Both the position numbers and the translations under genes were made by a program. The notes under the pieces are model-generated. The model saw nothing but the letters and a program-made list of their open reading frames with translations, was not told the origin of the DNA and did no database searches. From contig NZ_FNET01000018.1 in the NCBI RefSeq assembly GCF_900100275.1, forward strand, positions 1 through 64,000: DNA of 64,000 nucleotides, in the 5' to 3' direction. Numbering within the stretch: position 1 is the first letter of the stretch; every line of letters begins with the position of its first letter. The stretch comes from Lentzea albidocapillata subsp. violacea (lineage in GTDB: Bacteria; Actinomycetota; Actinomycetes; Mycobacteriales; Pseudonocardiaceae). Below are positions 44,254-52,718 of the stretch, piece after piece.

Positions 44254-45393
44254 TCAACCACGCACGGTCAGCCGGGATGTGTGGAGAGTTTCCGACAACG
44301 CTGACACGACTGTGTCCTGTTCGGACTCGGTCATGTCGTGGAAGAGCGGGAGGATCAGCGTCCGGGCCGTGAAGGCCTCCGTGACCGGCAGTTCCGCGCA
44401 GGGGTGGCCCTCGTAGGCGGGTTCGAGGTGTGACGCCATGATTCCGCGCCGTGCACTCACGCCGCGTTCGGCAAGACCCGCAAGGACTTCCTGGCGGTCC
44501 GCACCCTCGGGCAGCCAGACCCAGAACGACTGGTAGTTCGTCGTCCCGTACCCGGGGTCGTTCACGGCGGTGAGGCCGGTGGCGGCCAGCAACTCGTGGT
44601 AGCGCGCCGCCAACTCACGGCGACGGGCGATGATCGCGTCCAGTTTGGACAGCTGCACCAGGCCGACGGCGGCCTGGATGTCGGTCATCCGGTAGTTGAA
44701 CGCCGTCTCCAGGTACTGCTCGATGACGGCCGAGCCGCCGTTGTGGCGGTCCGCGGCGGACACGCTCATGCCGTGTTCCCGCAGGCGCCTGAGCCGAACG
44801 GCCCAGTCGGGGTCGTCGGTGGTGACCATGCCGCCCTCACCGGTGGTGAGGAGCTTGCGCGGGTGGAACGACCAGGCGGCCAGCAGCGCGTCCGTGCCGA
44901 CCGGCTTGCCCTGGTAGGTGGAGCCCGCGGCACACGCCGCGTCCTCGATCACCGCGATGCCACGCGGTTCGCAGAGCGCCTTGAGGGCGTCGACGTCGGC
45001 GGGCACGCCGGCCTGGTGCACGACCATGACCGCGCGGGTGCGCCCGGTGAGCACCGGTTCCACAGTGGACGCGCTGATGTTGCCCGTCTCGGCCTCGACG
45101 TCGGCGAAGACGGGGGTCGCGCCGGTGTAGCGCACGGCGTTCGCGGTGGCGATGAACGACAACGACGGCACGACGACCTCGTCGCCGGGGCCGATGCCGA
45201 GCAGGTGCACGGCCAGGTGCAGGCCGGTGGTGCACGACGACACGGCCACGCCGTGGCTCGCGCCGACCGACGCGGCGAACGCCTCTTCGAACTCGCGGAC
45301 CCGCGGGCCCTGCGCCACCCAGCCGGACCGGACGGCTTCGGCGGCGGCGAGCGCCTCTTCCTCGCCGAGCAACGGCCGCATAACCGGAATCAC
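44254..45393 (-). CDS. DegT/DnrJ/EryC1 sugar aminotransferase (PglE-like)
   Basis: A 379-residue PLP-dependent nucleotide-sugar aminotransferase, with the PLP Lys in FHPRKLLTTGEGGM and IEDAACAAGS. The N-terminal pattern PLLGEEEALAAAEAVRSGWV and overall similarity recall PglE-type 4-aminotransferases. Start GTG 45393. It stands alone, with the hairpin and repeat region upstream, and its partner acyltransferase may be the PglD-like gene. Confidence 0.9.
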   Translation of the reverse strand: MIPVMRPLLGEEEALAAAEAVRSGWVAQGPRVREFEEAFAASVGASHGVAVSSCTTGLHLAVHLLGIGPGDEVVVPSLSFIATANAVRYTGATPVFADVEAETGNISASTVEPVLTGRTRAVMVVHQAGVPADVDALKALCEPRGIAVIEDAACAAGSTYQGKPVGTDALLAAWSFHPRKLLTTGEGGMVTTDDPDWAVRLRRLREHGMSVSAADRHNGGSAVIEQYLETAFNYRMTDIQAAVGLVQLSKLDAIIARRRELAARYHELLAATGLTAVNDPGYGTTNYQSFWVWLPEGADRQEVLAGLAERGVSARRGIMASHLEPAYEGHPCAELPVTEAFTARTLILPLFHDMTESEQDTVVSALSETLHTSRLTVRG

Positions 45394-45429
45394 TGGTACT
45401 GCCCTTCATCGGTGGGTCTGGTGCCGGCG

Positions 45430-45471
45430 GGTGCCGTCCTGCTCGACGGCGGAGAGGAGCAGAACGGCACC
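45430..45471. promoter_or_regulatory. Strong stem-loop in the gap before the PglE-like gene
   Basis: GGTGCCGT and ACGGCACC form an outer 8-bp stem and CTGCTC with GAGCAG an inner 6-bp stem, separated by a single mismatch, with a 12-base loop. It lies 36 bases upstream of the GTG at 45393, so it may act as a leader structure or attenuator for that gene. Confidence 0.5.
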
Positions 45472-45482
45472 CGCTGACGGCG

Positions 45483-45656
45483 GGGTTTGGCCGGAGCCCG
45501 ACGGCGGTGGGCTCCAGCCGGCCCAGCGAACGTTCGTGCTGGGTGTGGCCGGAGCCCGACTGCGGTGAGCTCCAACCGACCCAGCCAACGTTCGTGCTGG
45601 GTGCGGCCCGAGCCCGACGGCGATGGGCTCCAACCGACCCAGCGAACGTTCGTGCT
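45483..45656. repeat. Three tandem 58-bp repeats
   Basis: Units start at 45483, 45541 and 45599, each exactly 58 bases, with a partial fourth at 45657-45668. Each carries a hairpin (GGAGCCC-9-GGGCTCC in unit 1) and the palindrome CGAACGTTCG in units 1 and 3 (CCAACGTTCG in unit 2). With the stem-loop beside it, this makes up most of the 330-base gap 45394-45723, which shows no gene. Confidence 0.9.
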
Positions 45657-45723
45657 GGGGGTGCGGCCACGGCGCACGTCGACCTGGGGGTGTCGGCGGC
45701 GCCGCGGCCGCGGCTTCGGGGTG

Positions 45724-46713
45724 TTACCGGGCGTTCTGCTCGGCGGCGGCCTTCTCGGCCCGCCACCACGCGACGAGGTCGCGCAGTCCGCCGTCCATCT
45801 CGATCTCGGGCTTCCACCCGAGCTCGGTGGCCGCGAGGCTGATGTCGGCGAGCCGGCGCGTCACGCCGTTCACCTTGCGCTCGGGGCCGTGCTCCAGCGG
45901 CAGGTCGGAGTCCATCGCGGCAAGCAACGCGAGGGCGAGTTGCTTGAGCGATGTCTCCTGGGAGGACGCGATGTTGTACACCGTGTCCGTGACCGGCGCC
46001 TTGGCCGCGAGGATGTTGGCGCGTGCGATGTCGTGCACGTGCACGAAGTCCATCGTCTGGGCGCCGTCGCCGAAGATGAGCGGCGACTTGCCGTCGACGA
46101 TGCGCTCCATCCAGCGGATGAGCACCTCGGTGTACAGACCGTGGACGTCCATCCGCGGGCCGTACACGTTGAAGTAGCGCAGCGCCACGTAGTCGAGGCC
46201 GTACATGGCCTTGAAGCTGCGCAGCATGCCTTCGTTGAACGCCTTCGCGGCGCCGTAGAAGGTGTCGTTGTTGTACGGGTGGTGCCGTTCGTCGGTGGGG
46301 AACGACTCCGCGAGGCCGTAGATCGACGCCGAGGACGACGCGATGACCTTCTTCACGCCGGCGGCCGCGGCGGCTTCCAGCACCGTGAAGGTGCCGTCGA
46401 CCAGGCACTCCAGTGCGAGACGCGGTTCCTCGGCGCACTGGGTGATGCGGATGGCGGCGAGGTGGAAGACGAGGTCCTTGCCCACGGTCAGCTCGTGGAC
46501 CAGCACCTTGTCGTTGATGTCGCCCTCGACGATGCGGACGACACCGGACTCGAGAGCGGCGGCCAGGTTCTCCCGGCGGCCGCGCACGAAGTTGTCCAGC
46601 ACGACGACCTCGGCCGCGCCGGCCGCGACGAGCTGGTCCACGACCGACGAACCGATCGTGCCCGCACCACCGGTGACGAGGGCACGCTGCCCGGTGATCG
46701 GCTGTGCCGTCAT
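45724..46713 (-). CDS. NAD-dependent sugar-nucleotide epimerase/dehydratase
   Basis: A 329-residue extended SDR enzyme. The Rossmann motif GGAGTIGS is at residues 15-22; the active site has SSSASIYG and FYGAAKAFNE with the Tyr-x3-Lys pair, then RYFNVYGPRM. This suits UDP-sugar 4-epimerases and related enzymes; the substrate is not clear. Its ATG overlaps the Gfo/Idh stop (ATGA). It ends the operon that starts with the initiating transferase. Confidence 0.9.
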   Translation of the reverse strand: MTAQPITGQRALVTGGAGTIGSSVVDQLVAAGAAEVVVLDNFVRGRRENLAAALESGVVRIVEGDINDKVLVHELTVGKDLVFHLAAIRITQCAEEPRLALECLVDGTFTVLEAAAAAGVKKVIASSSASIYGLAESFPTDERHHPYNNDTFYGAAKAFNEGMLRSFKAMYGLDYVALRYFNVYGPRMDVHGLYTEVLIRWMERIVDGKSPLIFGDGAQTMDFVHVHDIARANILAAKAPVTDTVYNIASSQETSLKQLALALLAAMDSDLPLEHGPERKVNGVTRRLADISLAATELGWKPEIEMDGGLRDLVAWWRAEKAAAEQNAR

Positions 46714-47750
46714 GAAGAAACCCTGCCTTCGACTTGTTGAACGGGAACGAAGACCCCGCCGGAGCGCAGTGACTCCGACGCCGCCTCCAGCACCGCCAGC
46801 ACGCGCAGTCCCGCGCGGCCGTCGGTCAGCGGTGCGCGCTTCTCGGTGATGGACGCGGCGAACTCCGCCATCATCGACCGCAACGCCTCGCGTTCCACCA
46901 ACGCCGGCGCGACCATGTCGCCGGTGCGGTAGGAGATCTTCTGCTGCTCCGGGGACAGGTCGACGCCCCGGTCGTAAATGGACAGTCGCTGCGCGGGATT
47001 GTTGTCGTCCCACACGACCGTGCGCTGCGAACCGCCGATGACCATTGTGCGAATCTTCGTCGGCGACAGCCAGTTCACGTGCACGTGCGTGATTGCCCCG
47101 TTGGACAGCCGCACCGTGAGGTGGCCGACGCACGCGACGCCCGCGCCGATGGGGTCGGAGCCGTGCGCCGAGACCTCCACCGGGCGGACGTCGTCGGGCA
47201 GGATCGCCTCGAAGATCGACAGGTCGTGCGGAGCGAGGTCCCACAGCACGTCGACGTCCGGCTGCACCAGACCGAGGTTGATGCGCACCGAGTCGATGTA
47301 CTGGATGTCACCGAGGTCGCCACCGCGGATGATCTTGCGCAGGTGCTGCACCGACGACGTGTAGGCGAAGGTGTGGTCCAGCATCAGCGTGAGGCCGCGC
47401 TGCTCGGCGGTCTCGACGAGCTTGAGGCCGTCCTCGAAGGTGGCCGCGAGGGGCTTCTCCACGAGGACGTGCTTGCCGGCCTCCAGCGCCGCGAGGGCGA
47501 CGGGCAGGTGCGTGGCGGCGGGGGTGGCGATGGCGACCGCGTGGACGTCGGGATCGGCGAGGACCTCGTCCAGCGACGCGGTGGCGCGCACGGTCGAGTA
47601 CTGGCCCAGCACGCGCTGGGCCTTCTCCACGTCGAGGTCGCACAGGTAGCGCAGGTGCAGCGCCGGGGTGGCCTGGGCGTTGCGAACGAGGTTCGGCCCC
47701 CAGTACCCGGCTCCGATGACAGCAAGGCCAATCACGTCTTGGTTCCCCAT
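46710..47750 (-). CDS. Gfo/Idh/MocA-family sugar dehydrogenase (WbpB/WlbA-like)
   Basis: A 346-residue NAD(P)-dependent oxidoreductase. GAGYWGPN is the nucleotide-binding loop, and VLVEKPLA is the typical active-site block with the catalytic Lys. WbpB/WlbA enzymes of this family oxidise the 3-OH of UDP-GlcNAcA. It is coupled to its neighbours by overlapping stop and start codons on both sides. The specific substrate is inferred from the DegT and WbpD-like genes in the locus. Confidence 0.9.
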   Translation of the reverse strand: MGNQDVIGLAVIGAGYWGPNLVRNAQATPALHLRYLCDLDVEKAQRVLGQYSTVRATASLDEVLADPDVHAVAIATPAATHLPVALAALEAGKHVLVEKPLAATFEDGLKLVETAEQRGLTLMLDHTFAYTSSVQHLRKIIRGGDLGDIQYIDSVRINLGLVQPDVDVLWDLAPHDLSIFEAILPDDVRPVEVSAHGSDPIGAGVACVGHLTVRLSNGAITHVHVNWLSPTKIRTMVIGGSQRTVVWDDNNPAQRLSIYDRGVDLSPEQQKISYRTGDMVAPALVEREALRSMMAEFAASITEKRAPLTDGRAGLRVLAVLEAASESLRSGGVFVPVQQVEGRVSS

Positions 47751-49243
47751 CAGTAGGCCCCCTGGCCGCCGAAGACGGCGCGGAAGGTCTTCCACATGAT
47801 CACGAGGTCGAGTGCGAGCGACCAGTCCTCGACGTAGCGCAGGTCGAGGCGGATCGACTCCTCCCACGAGAGATCGCTCCGGCCGCTCACCTGCCACAGA
47901 CCGGTCAGGCCGGGCTTCACCAGCAGGCGGCGCCGCACGTCCGAGGAGTACTTCGCGGTCTCCTCCGGCAGCGGCGGGCGGGGACCGACGAGCGACATGC
48001 TGCCCGCGAGGACGTTGAACAGCTGCGGTAGCTCGTCGATCGAGTAGCGGCGCAGGAACGTGCCGACCTTGGTGATGCGGGGGTCCTTCTTCATCTTGAA
48101 CAGCACGCCGTTGCCTTCGTCGACACTGGCGAGCCTGGCGCGCAACGCGTCGGCGTTGGTCACCATCGTGCGGAACTTGATGATCGTGAACGGCACACCG
48201 GTCTTGCCGACCCGCTTCTGGCGGTAGAAGACGGGGCCACGGCTGTCGATCATCACGAACGCCGCGACGGTGAACATGAGCGGCGCCAGCGCGACGAGGA
48301 GGACCAACGCGCCGACGCGATCGACGACTTCCTTGACCAGACGGCGGAATCCGCTCAGTGCCGGTTCGCTCACGCGCAGCAGTGGCATGCCGAGCACGGC
48401 GCTCATGTGCAGTCGCGGGCCGGCGACCTCCATGAGACCGGGCGACACGACCATGTCGGCACCGGAGCCTTCGAGTGCCCACGCGAGCTGCTGGAGACGG
48501 CGAGGTGTCCAGTAGGCGTCGGGCGTGATGGCGACGATGCGGTACCCACCGCGGCGGACGTGCTCGGCGAGCTCGCGCAGCTGGCCGACGACGGGCACGC
48601 CGTCGACGTCGGTGCCGGAGCGGCCGCGGCCGTCGATCGTGCAGATCGCGTCCACCCGCCAGCCCAGGTGGGCGACGCGCTTGGTGCGGTGGATGAGGTC
48701 CTCGACGGTGTCCAGGTTGCCGGCGGCGAGAACCGAGAGCAGGAAACGTCCTTCACCGCGGCCGCGGTGCAGCGGGCGGCGCAGGAGGTAGCGCATGGGA
48801 AACGCGACCAGGGCGATCGCGGGTACTACGACGAAGATCCACAGGCGGGCGCCGGGGATGTCGACGGCGAGCGCTCCGAGGCCGAGCGCCACAACGGCAC
48901 CGAACAAACCCCGGCCGAGTCTTCGGAACTCCTCGGCTCCCTGGCCGAGAACGGCCGGTGTCCACACGCGGTTGATGGCGAGCGAACCGACCACGACAAC
49001 TACTGTGAGTATGTCCAGCAATGCAAGGGAAAGCGGGCCGAAGGCCGTGTGACGCATGCTCATGACGGCACCGACGGCGATGACGACCAGTACAACGGTC
49101 AGCACATCGGCGGTGATCACGGCATAGCGGTAGCGACTTTCCCAGCGCGCTACGGGTGGATGGGTCTGTCTGTGTTCCGACAGCGTGTTGAGCGTGGAGC
49201 GCAACCCGTCGACGTCACGGGCCGCGCGGACCTGCTCACTCAT
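47750..49243 (-). CDS. Initiating polyprenyl-phosphate sugar-1-phosphate transferase
   Basis: A 497-residue membrane protein of the WbaP/EpsL type: an N-terminal part with four helices and a CoA-binding-like domain (about 170-290), one further helix, and a C-terminal bacterial sugar-transferase catalytic domain (KRVGKTGVPFTIIKFRTM, DELPQLFNVLAGSMSLVGPRPPLP, KPGLTGLWQVSGRS). It attaches the first sugar phosphate to undecaprenyl phosphate and so starts the repeat unit. It is the first gene of its operon, start ATG 49243. Confidence 0.93.
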   Translation of the reverse strand: MSEQVRAARDVDGLRSTLNTLSEHRQTHPPVARWESRYRYAVITADVLTVVLVVIAVGAVMSMRHTAFGPLSLALLDILTVVVVVGSLAINRVWTPAVLGQGAEEFRRLGRGLFGAVVALGLGALAVDIPGARLWIFVVVPAIALVAFPMRYLLRRPLHRGRGEGRFLLSVLAAGNLDTVEDLIHRTKRVAHLGWRVDAICTIDGRGRSGTDVDGVPVVGQLRELAEHVRRGGYRIVAITPDAYWTPRRLQQLAWALEGSGADMVVSPGLMEVAGPRLHMSAVLGMPLLRVSEPALSGFRRLVKEVVDRVGALVLLVALAPLMFTVAAFVMIDSRGPVFYRQKRVGKTGVPFTIIKFRTMVTNADALRARLASVDEGNGVLFKMKKDPRITKVGTFLRRYSIDELPQLFNVLAGSMSLVGPRPPLPEETAKYSSDVRRRLLVKPGLTGLWQVSGRSDLSWEESIRLDLRYVEDWSLALDLVIMWKTFRAVFGGQGAY

Positions 49244-49619
49244 CGTTCTGATCTCCCCGGCTCAGCGGCGATTTCGGACATGCACGGACGCAGGTCACCC
49301 CGAGGACCTTCAAACTTCGGACTTCGCGATCTCTGGCAACGCCGTCATTCAGACTTGGCGGCCAAAGCCCGCAACCGGTGATTCGTATGTTCCGGCATCC
49401 GCGTTACAGACCCTGGAAAAAAGTTTCCCAGTTGCCCGAATACCGGACGTGACGCGGGTCTCACGTTGTGAAAACGTGGCGCCACAAGACGATTCTGGGT
49501 GTCCACAAGGGACATAAGGGATACGTATGCCCCGAGGTAATCGTTCAGAACGAGGTCTTCGGACCCTAGTCCGATCGACTGCGATTGTGCATGTACTTAC
49601 CGCTGAATGGAGTAACCGG
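49244..49619. promoter_or_regulatory. Upstream region of the exopolysaccharide operon
   Basis: This 376-base gap shows no convincing gene. It should hold the promoter of the sugar-transferase operon. A small dyad, CACGTT-5-AACGTG, lies at 49462-49478, and the sequence is less GC-rich than its surroundings. No -10 or -35 can be fixed with confidence. Confidence 0.35.
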
Positions 49620-49835
49620 CTACGACCGGACGGAAATACGCACTTCGTCACCCTCGACGACCACAATGTCACCGTGGCGCAACTGTGCCCCGCGCCGCAG
49701 CTCCACAGAGCCGTTGACGTGGACATCTCCGTCCTCGATGAGCACCTTGGCGTGCGCGCCGTCCTCGGCCAGCTGCGCCAGCTTGAGGAACTGTCCTAGC
49801 CTGATCGGCTCTTCGGAGATCTCGACCGTCCGCAT
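49620..49835 (-). CDS. Small S4-domain RNA-binding protein
   Basis: A 71-residue stand-alone S4 domain of the YaaA/RlbA type: IRLGQFLKLAQLAEDGAHAKVLI followed by VHVNGSVELRRGAQLRHGDIV. Such proteins bind structured RNA, including ribosomal RNA. The start taken is ATG 49835; ATG 49844 or 49847 are alternatives. It faces the exopolysaccharide operon promoter region. Confidence 0.88.
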   Translation of the reverse strand: MRTVEISEEPIRLGQFLKLAQLAEDGAHAKVLIEDGDVHVNGSVELRRGAQLRHGDIVVVEGDEVRISVRS

Positions 49836-49926
49836 GAGTCCCATCATCCCAGTAGGGCGCTCCCCACTGCTCGCTCGGGGGCGCACACCAGCGCGTTCGA
49901 GTGAAGCCGTTGACAGGCTTCTGAGC

Positions 49927-50610
49927 ATGAGGACTTCACGAGGGTACGCCGCCTGGCTGGCGGTGTCGGGACTGGTCTGCGTGGCGATAACGATCTTCGC
50001 GGCGAGCGCGTACGTCACGCTGGACATGAGCCAGGCCAGGCCGCCGCTGCACGGACCCGTCCACTACGGCCTGCTGGTCGCGCACATCTTCACCGGAACG
50101 GTCGCGGTCCTGGCGGGTGTCTCGCAGTTCTGGCCGGGCCTGCGCGCCCGGCATCCGCGCGTGCACCGGGTGATGGGACGCGTCTATTTCGCGGCGGTCC
50201 TGCCGTCGTCAGTGCTTGGCGTCGTGTGCGCCCAGCTCTCACTGGCCGGCCTGGCGTCGTCCGCGCCGCTGACGGTCCTGTCGGTGCTGTGGTTCGTCAG
50301 CGCGGTGTACGGCCTGAAGACAGCACGGCGGCGCCAGTTCGGCGAACACCGCATCTGGATGATCCGCGGTTTCGCACTCACCGGCGCCGCCGTGATGGGT
50401 CGCCTATGGGGCCTGGCTCTCGGCGCACTCCTGCCCGACGGGGACGGGCTGCTCCTCTTCGCCACCGCGAACTGGCTGTCGTTCGTGGTGAACCTGCTGG
50501 TGGCCGAGTGGTGGATCCAGTCGCGGGGTTACACCCGGACCTTGCCCTCCGTGGCGCTCAGGCCGAGCATCTCCAGCAGGTCGGCGCAGTCGAGCGCGTC
50601 CGTGGCGTGA
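49927..50610 (+). CDS. DUF2306 membrane protein
   Basis: A 227-residue integral membrane protein with about six helices. The blocks HYGLLVAHIFTGTVAVLAGVSQFWPGLR, HRVMGRVYF and GEHRIWMIRGFALTGAAVMGRL, with conserved His residues, fit DUF2306, a family of unknown function that may bind heme or a redox group. The start is ATG 49927. The final 25 residues lie beyond the family's usual end and overlap a small gene on the other strand. Confidence 0.85.
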   Translation: MRTSRGYAAWLAVSGLVCVAITIFAASAYVTLDMSQARPPLHGPVHYGLLVAHIFTGTVAVLAGVSQFWPGLRARHPRVHRVMGRVYFAAVLPSSVLGVVCAQLSLAGLASSAPLTVLSVLWFVSAVYGLKTARRRQFGEHRIWMIRGFALTGAAVMGRLWGLALGALLPDGDGLLLFATANWLSFVVNLLVAEWWIQSRGYTRTLPSVALRPSISSRSAQSSASVA

Positions 50611-50729
50611 CAGGCCACGGTGCGTGCCGCCTTGCTGTTCTGGATCGTGCTGTGCTCCTTTTCCAGAGCCTTGGCCTCGGCGAAGGTGCCGGTTTCGGGC
50701 TCGGCGATCGCGGGACGCGCCCAAGTCAT
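50529..50729 (-). CDS. Small conserved hypothetical protein
   Basis: A 66-residue soluble protein beginning MTWARPAIAEPETGTFAEAKALEKE, with HSTIQNSKAARTVACHATDALDCADLLEMLGL. The mostly helical, cysteine-bearing sequence looks like a real actinomycete small protein but I know no function. The start is ATG 50729. Its 3' part overlaps the DUF2306 gene by 82 bases, which lowers confidence in the end of that gene rather than this one. Confidence 0.6.
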   Translation of the reverse strand: MTWARPAIAEPETGTFAEAKALEKEHSTIQNSKAARTVACHATDALDCADLLEMLGLSATEGKVRV

Positions 50730-50888
50730 GTCGTGCCTGCTTCCGCATCGGGGGATGTCGTCATCATGACAACTAGGTGGCCGAAACACCAGAACCTGTG
50801 CTTACCGTAATCGATCACCCACGCTGCGTGTAAACCGTGGAAGCGTTTTCATGAAACCAAGGCCGGCGATTTCCGCCGGGATCCGGCT

Positions 50889-51305
50889 TTACCGGCCGTA
50901 CCTCAGCACCGACTCCACTTCGGTCACGAATGCGACCAGCCGTTCGTCGTCCACGTCGTCCGGCGTGGGACCGTCCACCGCAAGTCGTTGCAGCGCAACG
51001 GAAGTGGTGGCGCTCTCCCGCGCCAGGCGGCGGAACCCGAACGTCGCCTCGTACAGCGACATGGCGGTGCCCAGAGCGGCCAGAGTCGTTGCCACGAAAG
51101 CCCACATGGCCCTGCGCGGCCCGTCCGCCATGCCGATCGCGGCGGCCGCGGCGGCGGCGATGAACAGCGCCGCGGAGAGAGCGACCGTCCACGTGCGGGC
51201 GCGGGAGTAGCGCTTGCGGCTGCGTTCGAAGTGGTCGAGCCGGTCCTGGAAGCGGTGGCGCAGGTACGCCTCGACGAACTGGGCCTGCCTCAGCTTGTCG
51301 CTCAT
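50889..51305 (-). CDS. SLATT-domain two-TM protein
   Basis: A 138-residue protein: an N-terminal helix of about 40 residues (FRHRFQDRLDHFERSRKRYSR type), two adjacent membrane helices (about 42-60 and 66-82) and a C-terminal helix with RLARESATTSVALQRL. This is the SLATT layout, a predicted pore-forming effector. Its ATG overlaps the stop of the SLOG-SLATT gene (ATGA), making a two-gene coupled unit. Confidence 0.75.
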   Translation of the reverse strand: MSDKLRQAQFVEAYLRHRFQDRLDHFERSRKRYSRARTWTVALSAALFIAAAAAAAIGMADGPRRAMWAFVATTLAALGTAMSLYEATFGFRRLARESATTSVALQRLAVDGPTPDDVDDERLVAFVTEVESVLRYGR

Positions 51306-52516
51306 GTCCTGACCACCTCGTGCTTGCGGTTGCTGACCGCGGCTTCCAGGTCCGCCACCTTGTCCTGGCGCTCTTCCTCGGTGGCGGGCGCCACGGAGGC
51401 GAGGTGCGCGAAGTACAACGCCCGCAGGCGTTCCGCGCGTGACCGGGCCGTCAGGTACTTGTCGAGCGACTCCCGCTTGCGCGCCACGATCGTGATGGCC
51501 GCGGCGAACGCGCCACCCGCCACGACGAGCACCCCCGGCCACGGCGTGTCCTTCAGCCACGTCTGCAGCGCGGCGAACACCGTCGTCGTCAGGCCGCCCC
51601 CGATCGCGAGCACGGCCGTGAGCCGGTAGCGGTTCTGCTCGACGCCGGCTTCCGCGTCGAGCTCCTGGAACGCCGGCGCGACGACCTGGTTCGCGTCGTG
51701 GATGGCGTCGGCGAGCATCGGGTACGCGACGACGAAACCCGGATCGACCAACGGCCGTGCCTCCGGCGCCCGGTACCGGACCTTGGGCAGGATCCTCGGC
51801 GGCTTGACGGGTTTTTCCTTGCCCAGCAACCGTTCCAGCGCGGTGACGGCCTTACCGGCACCCTCGTCCACGTGGACGATGAAGATCTTGCCGCTGCGCA
51901 CCAGCACCGCGAGGTCACCGGTGAGGCCGCCGGTCGCGATGCGGTCCGCGAGGCCGCCCGTGCCGGCGAGCACCAGCAACGGGTTGTCGCCGCTGAGGTG
52001 GTCGACGACCTCCTGCTCGCTCTCGCCTCCGACGACGAGGGCGACGACGGGCTTCTTGTGGCGCACGGCGTCGATCGTGCGGAACAGCACCGGGGTCGCG
52101 TCCGTCCACTCCGAACCGGGGACGATGACGGCGACGCTGTGGTTGGGTTCCAGCGGGATCTGACCGTTCGTGGCGCTCTCGGTCAGGTCGTGCACCTTGC
52201 TGCTCGGCGCGACTCCGATCACGACGGGCCAACGCTGCTCGCACGCCTGCAAAGCCATGCCCAGCAAGTGGACAACGCCTCGGTCGGTGCCTTCGGTGAC
52301 GAACACGGCGCCGTTGCGCGCCGCGGTCACGACGACGGATCTGAGCACCGGCAACAACTTCGCGGCGAGATCCGTCTCGATGTCTTCCGTGGAGCCGAAG
52401 ACCGAGATCACCGTGCGGCCTCGGGGCAAGCCGAGGGCCTTGGGTTTGATGTCGGCGTCCGGCTGGGACAGCCGTTTGACTGTCGGGCCGCCTGCTGTGG
52501 GCATGCCGCGCACCAT
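51302..52516 (-). CDS. SLOG-domain sensor fused to a SLATT-like two-TM domain
   Basis: A 404-residue protein. The N-terminal 210 residues are an LSDAT-type SLOG (Rossmann-like nucleotide-ligand) domain with RTVISVFGSTEDIE, VVVTAARNGAVFVTEGTDRGVVHLLG and NHSVAVIVPGSEW; the C-terminal part has a hydrophobic pair (about 305-345) and a basic helical tail like SLATT/DUF4231. SLOG domains are thought to sense or make nucleotide signals that open SLATT pores. The start may be ATG 52516 or ATG 52504. Confidence 0.8.
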   Translation of the reverse strand: MVRGMPTAGGPTVKRLSQPDADIKPKALGLPRGRTVISVFGSTEDIETDLAAKLLPVLRSVVVTAARNGAVFVTEGTDRGVVHLLGMALQACEQRWPVVIGVAPSSKVHDLTESATNGQIPLEPNHSVAVIVPGSEWTDATPVLFRTIDAVRHKKPVVALVVGGESEQEVVDHLSGDNPLLVLAGTGGLADRIATGGLTGDLAVLVRSGKIFIVHVDEGAGKAVTALERLLGKEKPVKPPRILPKVRYRAPEARPLVDPGFVVAYPMLADAIHDANQVVAPAFQELDAEAGVEQNRYRLTAVLAIGGGLTTTVFAALQTWLKDTPWPGVLVVAGGAFAAAITIVARKRESLDKYLTARSRAERLRALYFAHLASVAPATEEERQDKVADLEAAVSNRKHEVVRT

Positions 52517-52547
52517 AACGCCGTGATCGATCGAGGGCCAGAGCCCG

Positions 52548-52718
52548 TTAGACCTCATCCTCGTCGTCCACGGGGACTTCCTGGCGCTGCTCCTGGGCGT
52601 CGGCCTCGTCCGCCTCCAGCGGCGTGTCCGGCGGCGTGTCCGGCGTCTCGGCCGGCTCCCGCGGAACGACCTCGCGCTGCTGCTCCTGGACGTCCGCGTC
52701 GGGTGCTTCGGGGTTCAT
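52548..52718 (-). CDS. Small acidic hypothetical protein
   Basis: A 56-residue strongly acidic, Pro/Glu-rich protein (start ATG 52718), probably disordered, with the repeated pattern ADVQEQQREV and ADAQEQRQEV. Its start overlaps the HAD hydrolase stop (ATGA), which supports translation. Proteins of this type are common next to other genes in actinomycetes; no function is known. Confidence 0.6.
   Translation of the reverse strand: MNPEAPDADVQEQQREVVPREPAETPDTPPDTPLEADEADAQEQRQEVPVDDEDEV

Noticed and set aside
45483..45656. LexA sites in the CGAACGTTCG palindromes
   Set aside because: LexA boxes need a 4-base spacer between GAAC and GTTC; here the halves are adjacent.
45483..45668. CRISPR array
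   Set aside because: Repeats are contiguous 58-base units without spacers, too few and too long for a CRISPR array, and no cas genes are present.
49349..49726. A 125-codon minus-strand frame in the gap before the polysaccharide operon
   Set aside because: It overlaps the S4 gene, has no domain and lies in the promoter region.
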